Source of the DNA: Bacteroidales bacterium | Lineage (GTDB): Bacteria; Bacteroidota; Bacteroidia; Bacteroidales; VadinHA17 | DNA: 32,121 bases | Reading direction: 5' to 3' | Assembly: GCA_023251395.1 (NCBI GenBank) | Contig: JAHEYW010000003.1 | Coordinates: 14,527-46,647, forward strand | Shown here: piece by piece, positions 7,409 through 15,812 of the stretch | Layout: each line of letters begins with the position of its first letter | How positions within the stretch are numbered: the first letter of the stretch is position 1 | Translations under genes and position numbers: made by a program | The notes under the pieces: generated by a model | What the model was told of the DNA's origin: nothing | The model's input: the letters and a program-made list of their open reading frames with translations, nothing else | Databases searched by the model: none

Positions 7409-8824
7409 TTAGCTCTTAACCTGATACACCCTAACCCAGTCAATCTCCATTGTGGAAGATCCGGAAATTGGTTTGTCGAGGCCGCCGGCCAGGTTAATAT
7501 ACATAGGTTCCTGAGGAACATTTTCAGTCTGCTGAAACGCAACAACGCCATTAACCTTCCAGATGAGAGAACTTGCTGTCCATTCAAGTGTAAAGATGTA
7601 ATGATCGTTAGCATACCTTGACCCTATGGAAGATTTTGCGGAGTTGCTTACAGAGGAAAATAAGTCGAACCATACTTTTCCTTTGGACGTCCTGCAAATA
7701 TCGATATGTGGTGTGATCTTGTCAGCCAGGAGCCAGAATGCGCTTTTTGCACCAGGGTCACCGAGTTTTATTTTTGCGGAGAAGACTCCGTATTTCTGTC
7801 TGAAACTGATGCTGGAGTTAATAATGCCGGATGTATAGTCAAAATCTTTCTGGTTGAATCCATGAGCAGCTGACCATACTTTACCTTTGATTTTCTGAGC
7901 TTTGGTAACAATTTTAAGATTGCTTCCTCCGAGCTGGAAATTATCTTTTTCTGTATAGAAGTGAAGATCGGATTCAACAGAGTATCTGTCATGAAGAAGC
8001 TTCTCTCCCCAGTAGTAGTTGGTGAGCCATTTTTTTGTATCAAGCTTGTCTGAATCAAATTCCTCACTGAATAAAAGCTCACGGTGCTTCAGAATATCGA
8101 ATTTATTTGAATCCTTAACCTTGAAATACCAGATTATGTCAGGATCTTTTTTAAGCTTTCCGAATTCCTCAAGATCCTTGAACATGTCGGTCTTTTCAAA
8201 TCTTTTCTTGTCGAGGAGATATGCTTTTTTCTCTGCAAATTCTTTTGATTCAGTGTAGGTTTTAAGCTCTGCAAGTTTATCGAGCTTCTTTGATCCGGCA
8301 ACACTTTTATAGTTTGCAAGCTCCCTGGAGGCTTTGAATTTGTAATAATCTTTAATCTCCTGACTGCCTTTCAGCTGTTTATATTCATCGATCTTTTTAA
8401 AATCTTCACTTTCCTTAAATTCTTTTGTCTTGCTTTTTTCCCTGAAATCTGAAGACTGGACAAGTTTTTCAAGCGCCTCAAATTTGCTGATCTTCTCAGA
8501 CCCGTCAAGGGCATTGAATTTCTTCAGTGCTTCGCCTTCGAACGTCTTGAAATAAAGGACAATATCCTTTGACTTTTTCAGGGAAATATATTCTTTTTCC
8601 TTAGCATATTCGTCAGAGCTTTTATACTGAAGACCTTCAATGTCTTTCTTCTTCTGAATAAAATCGGAAGAACTGACCTTCGTATTCAGTTCATTGTATC
8701 TCTTTAACTGATCAGAATCCGAAAAAGCCTGCAGCTTTTCATACTCTGCAACAAGAGCTTTTTCTTCCTGCTCAATTTTAGAAGTAGCGGGGATCATTCC
8801 CAGTAAAAACTTGAGACTTGCCAT
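7409..8824 (-). CDS. GH16-fold (laminarinase/concanavalin-like) protein with three N-terminal ~72-aa repeats; predicted non-catalytic
   Basis: C-terminal half shows GH16 hallmarks (ELLFSEEFDSDKLDTKKWLTNYYWG; FSAKIKLGDPGAKSAFWLL; HYIFTLEWTASSLIWKVNG; MYINLAGG; MEIDWVRVYQ). Track ORF starts at 8896; the ATG at 8824 (MASLKFLLGMIPATSK) is a plausible alternative start. Confidence 0.8.
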   Translation of the reverse strand: MASLKFLLGMIPATSKIEQEEKALVAEYEKLQAFSDSDQLKRYNELNTKVSSSDFIQKKKDIEGLQYKSSDEYAKEKEYISLKKSKDIVLYFKTFEGEALKKFNALDGSEKISKFEALEKLVQSSDFREKSKTKEFKESEDFKKIDEYKQLKGSQEIKDYYKFKASRELANYKSVAGSKKLDKLAELKTYTESKEFAEKKAYLLDKKRFEKTDMFKDLEEFGKLKKDPDIIWYFKVKDSNKFDILKHRELLFSEEFDSDKLDTKKWLTNYYWGEKLLHDRYSVESDLHFYTEKDNFQLGGSNLKIVTKAQKIKGKVWSAAHGFNQKDFDYTSGIINSSISFRQKYGVFSAKIKLGDPGAKSAFWLLADKITPHIDICRTSKGKVWFDLFSSVSNSAKSSIGSRYANDHYIFTLEWTASSLIWKVNGVVAFQQTENVPQEPMYINLAGGLDKPISGSSTMEIDWVRVYQVKS

Positions 8825-8973
8825 CGTAGAATTGTTTTTAATACAACCTGTTAAAGATAGAAAATCTTTTAAGAATAAATCATCTACCACTATCAAATAT
8901 TTGTTTTTTACCGGATAGATGATAATTATAAAACGAAAAATGAATAACTTTATTTGTTGTCAGTTAGTAAATT

Positions 8974-9726
8974 ATGAAAAGCTGGTTAATTACAGGAGTA
9001 TTACTTCTGGTTTCAAGATGGGTTCCTGCCCAGCAGTTGTCTGCCACAGAAATTATTAAGAAAGCAGACGACAGATTCAATGGTGAAAGCTCAGGTATAA
9101 GCACTATGGAAATGACCGTAATCCGTCCCACATGGCAACGGAAAGTGGAATTTAAAAGCTGGTCTCAGGGACGCGAGAATTCGCTTACTCTGATAACTGC
9201 CCCTGCGCGTGATCAAGGGCAGACCTTTCTCAAAAGAGAGCAGGAGATGTGGACCTGGAACCCGGCAATAAACAGACTTATTAAGCTTCCTCCTTCAATG
9301 ATGTCTCAGGGATGGATGGGTTCCGATTATACAAACGATGACATTCTCAAAGAATCATCTGTTGTAAAGGACTATACGCATGAAATTGTGGAAGAAGAAA
9401 CGATCAATGGCAGTTTATGCAATAAGATTAAAATGACTGCAAAACCGGAAGCAAAGGTGGTATGGGGTCACCAGATCTGGTGGGTTGACAAAAAGGATTT
9501 CAATATACTGAAAGCCGAGCTGTATGATGAGGATGGGGCTCTGGTCAGAACAGAGCTGGGCTCTGAGATTAAACTAATGGATGGTCGTTCTATTCCGACC
9601 CGACTTGAGCTGATCCCGGCTGAAGAAAAGGGTAACAAAACAGTTGTGATAATAAAGGAAATCAGGTTTAATGTTCCTGTTGAAGACAGCTTCTTTTCCC
9701 AGCAAAATATGAAAAGGGTGCGATGA
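8974..9726 (+). CDS. Outer membrane lipoprotein-sorting protein, LolA-like
   Basis: Signal peptide MKSWLITGVLLLVSRWVPAQQ; ATEIIKKADDRFNGESS..MEMTVIRPTWQRKVEFKSWSQGRENSLTLITAPARDQGQTFLKREQEMWTWNPAINRLIKLPPSMMSQGWMGSDYTNDD, typical of the LolA-like sorting family. Confidence 0.85.
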   Translation: MKSWLITGVLLLVSRWVPAQQLSATEIIKKADDRFNGESSGISTMEMTVIRPTWQRKVEFKSWSQGRENSLTLITAPARDQGQTFLKREQEMWTWNPAINRLIKLPPSMMSQGWMGSDYTNDDILKESSVVKDYTHEIVEEETINGSLCNKIKMTAKPEAKVVWGHQIWWVDKKDFNILKAELYDEDGALVRTELGSEIKLMDGRSIPTRLELIPAEEKGNKTVVIIKEIRFNVPVEDSFFSQQNMKRVR

Positions 9727-11144
9727 AAGAGGATCTCAAAATTGCCTGGCGGAATTTGTGGAGAAGCAAAAGAAGAACTCTCATTACATCTTCATCAGTC
9801 TTCTTTGCCGTCTTCTTTGCCGTTGTAATGAGATCATACCAGCTCGGCAGCTATGACAGGATGATTCAGAATTTCATCGAATCATATTCAGGTTATCTTC
9901 AGATCCAGCATAAGGAATTTCAGGACAATCCTTCTTTGGATTATTCGTTTGATTACAGCGATTCTCTTTTTGAAAAGATATTTTCAGTGAAAAACGTTGT
10001 TTCGGCTGCTCCGCATATCGAATCTTTTGCTCTTGCCTCCAGCGGAAACCAGACAAAAGGGGTTATTGTTCTTGCTGTTGATACTGAAAAGGAAAAGAAG
10101 TTTTCTAATCCTGAAAGCAAGCTTGTAAAATATAAAATCACACAAAGGCTTATTAATAAACTCAAGATATCAGGCCAATTCCATGAGTCTGTTCTGAAAA
10201 AGTTAAACCAGGTCTCCGGGAATTCCTATTCTTCGACATCAAGACTAGACCTTGACCTGGATCTTTCGGAAGATGAAAGAAACTCTTATATGTCTGTGAT
10301 ACTTGAAGAAAGCAAAGCGACCAACAGATATCTTTCAAACCCTGATTCCGGTGTCATGGTTTCTGATAAGCTTGCTACATATCTCAAAGTGAATGTCGGT
10401 GATACGGTAATACTTATGGGGCAGGGTTATCATGGGGCCTCAGCCGCGGGGCTGTTTCCTGTCAGGGGGATTATTAAAATGCCTTCTCCTGACATTGATA
10501 ATAAACTTATTATTATGACTATCCCGACTGCCCAGAGGTTCTTTCAGACTGAAGGGAAAATTACCTCTCTGGCAATCAACCTGACCGGAAGGTCTGCCGG
10601 AGTTTTAAAAAGGTCAAGGGAAAATATTTCACAACTTCTTTCCGATAAATCGACCCTGGTAAAGACATGGGAAGATCTTAACCCTGTTCTTGTTCAGCAG
10701 ATACAGGGAGATAGTCAGACCGGCATGGCAACACTGGCCATGCTTTATTTCATCATTTTCTTCGGGATATTCGGCACTGTACTTATGATGATGGCTGAGA
10801 GGAAAAGGGAATTTGGCGTTATGATCTCAATCGGAATGCAGAAAAAAAGACTGAAAAGAATTATTGTCACAGAAATGATAATGATGGGCTTAATTGGTCT
10901 TATTGCAGGACTTTTGGCAAGCGCCCCGTTCATACTTTATTTCTATTACAATCCGATATTGCTAAGGGGTGAACTTGGCAAAATGATGGAGGATTACGGA
11001 TGGGATGCAGTAATGCCAACAGCCTGGTTTGGTCCATATTTCTACTGGCAGGCTGTAATAGTATTTATTATGATTCTGGTTGCTACACTTTATCCGATAA
11101 GGAAGATTTCAAAATTAAAGGAAATTGAGGCTTTACGGAGCTGA
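9723..11144 (+). CDS. ABC transporter permease (MacB/FtsX/LolC-type)
   Basis: IAWRNLWRSKRRTLITSSSVFFAVFFAVVM N-terminal TM; three C-terminal TMs with MMMAERKREFGVMISIGMQKKRLKRIIVTEMIMMGLIGLIAG. Starts with ATGA overlap to the previous gene. Confidence 0.9.
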   Translation: MKEDLKIAWRNLWRSKRRTLITSSSVFFAVFFAVVMRSYQLGSYDRMIQNFIESYSGYLQIQHKEFQDNPSLDYSFDYSDSLFEKIFSVKNVVSAAPHIESFALASSGNQTKGVIVLAVDTEKEKKFSNPESKLVKYKITQRLINKLKISGQFHESVLKKLNQVSGNSYSSTSRLDLDLDLSEDERNSYMSVILEESKATNRYLSNPDSGVMVSDKLATYLKVNVGDTVILMGQGYHGASAAGLFPVRGIIKMPSPDIDNKLIIMTIPTAQRFFQTEGKITSLAINLTGRSAGVLKRSRENISQLLSDKSTLVKTWEDLNPVLVQQIQGDSQTGMATLAMLYFIIFFGIFGTVLMMMAERKREFGVMISIGMQKKRLKRIIVTEMIMMGLIGLIAGLLASAPFILYFYYNPILLRGELGKMMEDYGWDAVMPTAWFGPYFYWQAVIVFIMILVATLYPIRKISKLKEIEALRS

Positions 11145-11157
11145 AAAACTACCGGGT

Positions 11158-12582
11158 ATGACTATATCAATCGCTTGGAAGAACGTGTGGCGGAACAGGA
11201 ACAGAAGCCTGACTGTCATTATCGCTGTTGCTCTGGGCATCATCTCAGGCGTGATGCTGATAGCGATCATGGAGGGCTGGATTGAACAACGGCTGCATGA
11301 TGCAATCTATAATGAGGCATCACATATTCAAATACATAATTCCGATTATCTGAAGAATGAGGAGATACAGCTTACTGTCGATAAAGCTCCGGAAATAATT
11401 TCAGAAGCCGGAAAGATCAATGAAATATCCGGATGGGTCATCAGGTCAAAAGTTGTCGCGATGGCAAACACCTCCTGGGCAAACACAGGGGTTTTCATTT
11501 ATGGTATTGATCCGGAAAAAGAAAAGGATGTAACAGAGATATATAAAAGAATTGTCCGGGGGGGAGGTAAGTATCTGGAAAAGAACGCACCAGGAACCAT
11601 TCTGATAAGCGATAAAACAGCCGAACTACTAAAACTTAAGCAGTACTGTCTCAGAGATGAGGTGCTCAGTAAATTAAAAGAGGTTAATATCCCGGAGAAG
11701 GTAACTATCGCATTAAAAGACATTTATGGTATTAGATTCAGATCCCCAAAGGACTTCAGTAATGCCCTGAAGGAAAAGCTCACTCGTCGACAGCTCGATG
11801 ATTATGGCAAGACAATTATGGACAGTTCGCTCGATTACAGGATCAGGAATAAAATTCAGGTTACCTTATCAGATCTGAATGGCAATCCTGTTCAGGGGAC
11901 CTTCAGGGTTTGCGGGATCTATAAGACCACAAATACAGGATTTGATCAGCAGACAGTCTATATAAATTCTGATGACCTGTTGGAACTATACGGGGGAACT
12001 TCACAACTTATTCATGAGTTTGCATTTCTTCTTTCGGATGTAAAGAAATGTGAAGAAGTGAAGGAAAAGCTGGAGCTTATTTCTGGCAAAAATAAAGTCA
12101 GCACCTGGAAAGAACTTGCTCCTGATGCAGCAATGATGAATGATTTCATGATAATGTATTATGTCATCTTCGTCGGAATAATTATGCTTGCCCTGGCATT
12201 CGGGATAATTAATACAATGATGATGGCAATTCTTGAAAGGACGAAAGAACTTGGAATGCTGATGGCAATCGGGATGAACAGAAAGCGGATTTTCAATATG
12301 ATAATGCTTGAAACAGTATTTCTGACACTGGTTGGTGCAATCGCAGGGATATTTGCGGGCTGGCTTCTTGTGGCCGTTCTGGGCAGAAACGGGATCTATT
12401 TCTCTTCATGGGGAGAAGGTTTTGAGGCAATAGGATTTGCTGCAAGAGTATATCCTGTAATCTCCCCTTCATACTTTGCATTAATAATTGTAATGGTTAT
12501 TATAACTGCAATAATTTCCTCTGTCTGGCCTGCCCGTAAAGCGCTTAATCTTGCTCCGGTTGAGGCAATAAGAACAGAATAA
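11158..12582 (+). CDS. ABC transporter permease (MacB/FtsX/LolC-type), second paralogue
   Basis: MTISIAWKNVWRNRNRSLTVIIAVALGIISGVMLIAIMEGW ... MMMAILERTKELGMLMAIGMNRKRIFNMIMLETVFLTLVGAIAG. Likely start 11158 rather than 11125. Confidence 0.9.
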   Translation: MTISIAWKNVWRNRNRSLTVIIAVALGIISGVMLIAIMEGWIEQRLHDAIYNEASHIQIHNSDYLKNEEIQLTVDKAPEIISEAGKINEISGWVIRSKVVAMANTSWANTGVFIYGIDPEKEKDVTEIYKRIVRGGGKYLEKNAPGTILISDKTAELLKLKQYCLRDEVLSKLKEVNIPEKVTIALKDIYGIRFRSPKDFSNALKEKLTRRQLDDYGKTIMDSSLDYRIRNKIQVTLSDLNGNPVQGTFRVCGIYKTTNTGFDQQTVYINSDDLLELYGGTSQLIHEFAFLLSDVKKCEEVKEKLELISGKNKVSTWKELAPDAAMMNDFMIMYYVIFVGIIMLALAFGIINTMMMAILERTKELGMLMAIGMNRKRIFNMIMLETVFLTLVGAIAGIFAGWLLVAVLGRNGIYFSSWGEGFEAIGFAARVYPVISPSYFALIIVMVIITAIISSVWPARKALNLAPVEAIRTE

Positions 12583-12604
12583 TTCAGCTTAAAAAAGACC
12601 CAAT

Positions 12605-13291
12605 ATGAAGGTAATAGATATAAAAGAAGTTCACAAAGTATACGATGAAGAAGAAATTGCTGTAAAAGCAGTTGACGGAGTGACATTATCTTTTGATGAG
12701 GCAGAATTTGTGGCAATTGTCGGACCATCCGGCTCTGGTAAAACAACCTTGCTTAACCTGATTGGCGGCCTCGACATGCCAACAGAAGGGGAGATTGTTA
12801 TTGCAGGTACCAACCTCTCGACACTAAAACCCTCTGGGCTCATAGATTTCCGGCTGAATAATATAGGCTTTGTGTTTCAGGCATATAACCTGGTTCCTGT
12901 TCTTACTGCAAAAGAGAACGTGGAATTCATTATGTCGTTGCAGAAATGGTCAAAGCACGACAGGGAGTTAAGATCTGATGAATTACTGAAAGCTGTCGGG
13001 CTTCTTGAAAGGAAGAACAGCAGACCCGGGAAGCTATCGGGAGGCCAGCAGCAGAGAGTTGCGGTTGCCAGGGCACTGGCGTCAAGACCGAAGTTCGTTC
13101 TTGCTGATGAACCAACAGCGAACCTCGATTCAAAATCCGCTGCGACCCTCCTGGAGATTATGGAAAAGCTGAACCATGGAGAAAAGATCACATTTATCTT
13201 TTCAACCCACGATCCGCGTGTCGTCAAAATGGCTCACAGGGTTATTACACTTGAAGATGGCAAAGTCGTTTCGGATGATGTCAGGGAGTAG
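12605..13291 (+). CDS. ABC transporter ATP-binding protein (LolD/MacB type)
   Basis: Walker A GPSGSGKTTL, signature LSGGQQQRVAVARAL, Walker B FVLADEPTANLD, H-loop STHD. Confidence 0.95.
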   Translation: MKVIDIKEVHKVYDEEEIAVKAVDGVTLSFDEAEFVAIVGPSGSGKTTLLNLIGGLDMPTEGEIVIAGTNLSTLKPSGLIDFRLNNIGFVFQAYNLVPVLTAKENVEFIMSLQKWSKHDRELRSDELLKAVGLLERKNSRPGKLSGGQQQRVAVARALASRPKFVLADEPTANLDSKSAATLLEIMEKLNHGEKITFIFSTHDPRVVKMAHRVITLEDGKVVSDDVRE

Positions 13292-13310
13292 CCATCAATT
13301 CTTCAATCTG

Positions 13311-14459
13311 ATGAAAAAGATTCTGCTTATTTATATTCTTTCTTTTATTTTCCAGATACAATTATTGCCTCAGGACCCAGGTAAGATCACACTTAACGGT
13401 TATATTACCAGTATGCAAAGTGTGATGTTCGACTCGCTAAAAGGGAATTATATCAACCAGAACATGATCCATAACAGATTGAATTTCAAGGCATATTTTA
13501 ACGACAACATTACTTTTGGACTGGAGATACGCAACAGGCTGTTCATGGGTGATATGGTAAAAACCAACCCATGGTTTGCAACAAGCACGGGATTTGATCC
13601 CGGAGTTGCAGATCTTTCATGGAATCTGATAAATGAAAGATCAGTTCTTCTGAACACATCAATTGACAGGTGCTGGCTGGATTTGAATTATGGAAAAGTA
13701 CAGGTGAAGTTAGGCCGGCAGAGGATAAACTGGGGACAAACGCTCGTGTGGAATCCTAATGACATTTTCAATGCCTATTCTGTATTTGACTTTGATTATG
13801 TTGAACGGCCCGGAAGTGATGCGATAAGGATTCAATATTATCCGGGTACAGAATCGACCGCCGAGGTGGCAATTAAATCAGACAGAGATAATAAAATCAC
13901 CGCAGCCGGGTTGTACAGGTTTAACAGGAAGAGCTATGATATTCAGTTTTTTGCGGGATATTTTCAAGGTGAGGATATTGTTGCAGGGACAGGCTGGTCT
14001 GGTTCTTTCGGGGGAATATCTTTCAGGGGAGAGGCAACCTGGTTCCAACCCGCCAGCCATTTTTCAGATACAACCGGGAGAGGGATATTCACAACAGGTT
14101 TTGATAAGGTCTTAAAGGACAATTCTTCAGTGCAGTTACAGATAATGTACTGTAATGATCCGTTAAAACTCACAAATTTTGATTCTCTCTATAAAGGCGA
14201 TCTATCATCCAAAGATCTTGCTTTTTCGAAGTTTTCAGCATACGGGCAATATTCATATCAGGCAATACCCTTGCTGAACATAGGTGTTTCCGGGATGTGG
14301 CTTCCTGATCTGAATGGTTTTTTTGCCGGGGCCTCAGTGGAATATTCAGTAGCTGAAAATCTGGATGTTTCGTTTATCTGGCAGCACTTCAATACTGAGG
14401 TGAAAGCTTCCAGAAGCAGTATTAATATGTGCTTCCTGAGAATGAAATGGAACTTCTAA
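13311..14459 (+). CDS. Outer membrane beta-barrel protein (porin-like)
   Basis: Signal peptide MKKILLIYILSFIFQIQLLPQ; barrel-like strands, GKVQVKLGRQRINWGQTLVWNPNDIFNAYSVFDFD; C-terminal strand ...NMCFLRMKWNF. Track start 13176 overlaps the ATPase; ATG 13311 is more plausible. Confidence 0.8.
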   Translation: MKKILLIYILSFIFQIQLLPQDPGKITLNGYITSMQSVMFDSLKGNYINQNMIHNRLNFKAYFNDNITFGLEIRNRLFMGDMVKTNPWFATSTGFDPGVADLSWNLINERSVLLNTSIDRCWLDLNYGKVQVKLGRQRINWGQTLVWNPNDIFNAYSVFDFDYVERPGSDAIRIQYYPGTESTAEVAIKSDRDNKITAAGLYRFNRKSYDIQFFAGYFQGEDIVAGTGWSGSFGGISFRGEATWFQPASHFSDTTGRGIFTTGFDKVLKDNSSVQLQIMYCNDPLKLTNFDSLYKGDLSSKDLAFSKFSAYGQYSYQAIPLLNIGVSGMWLPDLNGFFAGASVEYSVAENLDVSFIWQHFNTEVKASRSSINMCFLRMKWNF

Positions 14460-14473
14460 ATATTCCGTTTATA

Positions 14474-14595
14474 ATGCCCCTCCTGACCTCCCCAAATGGG
14501 GAGGAAAAAGAATTCTGTTGATAATAATTATTCATATGGCAAAGTCCCCCATTTAGGGGATTTAGGGGGCAATCCGAAATCCGAAATCCGAAATG
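14474..14595. repeat. Dispersed palindrome-rich intergenic repeat, related element, ending in ATCCGAA x3 tandem repeat
   Basis: CCTCCCCAAATGGGGAGG ... GTCCCCCATTTAGGGGATTTAGGGGGC then AATCCGAAATCCGAAATCCGAAATG (14571-14595). Confidence 0.6.
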
Positions 14596-14596
14596 T

Positions 14597-15277
14597 TCAC
14601 CGGTTCCTGGCTCCCATGAAGATCGCCAGATAATACAGCAATGTTGCAAGCGAACTGAGAGCGGCTATTACATATGTATACGCTGCCCATTTAAGTGCAT
14701 CCTGGGCTTTGTCATAATTTTGATACACCGTAATTCCGGAGTTTGAAAGCCATGCCAGTGCCCTTTTGCTTGCGTTTATCTCAACCGGTAATGTAATAAA
14801 GCTGAATATTGTGGTAAAAGCAAAAAGTATTATACCAATCAGCAAAATTCCGGGAAATCTCTGAACAAGTAGAATTCCTGCCAGAAGTATCCACTGTACA
14901 TATTTTGAAGCAAAGCTTACTGCCGGTACCAGACTCGACCTGAATCCAAGCCATGCATATGCTTTTGCATGTTGTACTGCATGTCCGGTTTCATGTGCTG
15001 CGACAGCAGCTGAAGAAACACTTCTTCCGGAATAAACATCCTGGCTAAGGTTGATAGTCTTGTTTGCCGGATTATAATGATCTGTCAGCTGACCTTCGAC
15101 ACATTCAACTTTAACATCATAGATACCACTATCCCTGAGCATCTTTTCTGCAACCTCTTTTCCCGACATTCCATTATCGAGAGGGATCTGTGAATATTTT
15201 TTAAATTTTGATTTCAGTGTAAGACTTACAACCAGACTTAATAGCATGAATCCTATAAAAATTACCCATATAAGCAT
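14597..15277 (-). CDS. Zinc metallopeptidase, membrane-associated (YugP / neutral zinc metallopeptidase 2 type)
   Basis: HETGHAVQHA motif; MLIWVIFIGFMLLSLVVSLTLKSKFKKYS; SGKEVAEKMLRDSGIYDVKVECVEGQLTDHYNPANKTINLSQDVY. Confidence 0.9.
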   Translation of the reverse strand: MLIWVIFIGFMLLSLVVSLTLKSKFKKYSQIPLDNGMSGKEVAEKMLRDSGIYDVKVECVEGQLTDHYNPANKTINLSQDVYSGRSVSSAAVAAHETGHAVQHAKAYAWLGFRSSLVPAVSFASKYVQWILLAGILLVQRFPGILLIGIILFAFTTIFSFITLPVEINASKRALAWLSNSGITVYQNYDKAQDALKWAAYTYVIAALSSLATLLYYLAIFMGARNR

Positions 15278-15462
15278 ATGTTTTCCTCCTTAGTTTTTAT
15301 TTTCCTAATCTTTCAAATATCCTGCCAAATTCAGAATCCAATTATAAATTGCCAATTTGACAGGCAGCAAAAATAGTACAATTTCCGACTTCCGACTCCC
15401 ATCCTTCGCAATAGCTTCGGATGGCGAAGCGGACTTCCGACTTACTTCGCTATCTTTACAGC

Positions 15463-15771
15463 ATGCTGAAGATTTTAAGTAAGGTCATTTCATTTATTCT
15501 GTCTGTTCCTGTACATATTTACAGGTATATGATAGGTCCTTTCCTGCCAAAGGTATGCCGTCATGAGCCATCCTGCTCACAGTTTGCCCTTGATGCCCTG
15601 AGAATGCACGGCCCTCTTACAGGTCTCCGGATCGGAACCGGAAGGATTCTGAGATGCAGACCAGGAGGTACTCATGGCTTTGACCCTGTTCCAAAATTCC
15701 TGTTTCGCAGATATAAAATCATTTCATCATCATTCAGGCATTACCCCAAATGCAACAGACTTAAACAATAA
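15463..15771 (+). CDS. yidD: Membrane protein insertion efficiency factor YidD
   Basis: HIYRYMIGPFLPKVCRHEPSCSQFALDALRMHGPLTGLRIGTGRILRCRPGGTHGFDPVP. The ORF track's 15421 start runs through repetitive intergenic sequence; ATG 15463 preferred. Confidence 0.9.
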   Translation: MLKILSKVISFILSVPVHIYRYMIGPFLPKVCRHEPSCSQFALDALRMHGPLTGLRIGTGRILRCRPGGTHGFDPVPKFLFRRYKIISSSFRHYPKCNRLKQ

Positions 15772-15812
15772 GTATTTGCTATTTCAAAACTTCCAGACTC
15801 CCGGACCCCAGA

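Noticed and set aside
7396-8319. Several overlapping ORFs on both strands (7396-7614, 7406-7621, 7626-7838, 7768-8082, 8019-8258, 8134-8319)
   Set aside because: All lie within the GH16-like CDS in other frames; spurious.
8825-8896. N-terminal 24 aa of the GH16-like ORF (MIVVDDLFLKDFLSLTGCIKNNST) as a lipoprotein signal with LTGC lipobox
   Set aside because: The segment before the Cys is short and carries several charged residues, so it is a poor signal peptide; ATG at 8824 is as likely. Kept only as an open possibility.
13176-13310. Extended start of the OM barrel overlapping the ATPase gene
   Set aside because: The internal Met at 13311 directly precedes a clean signal peptide; the upstream part is ATPase sequence in another frame.
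15421-15462. Extended YidD N-terminus MAKRTSDLLRYLYS
   Set aside because: Encoded by the TTCCGACTT/GCGAAG intergenic repeat; homology to YidD begins near the internal Met at 15463.
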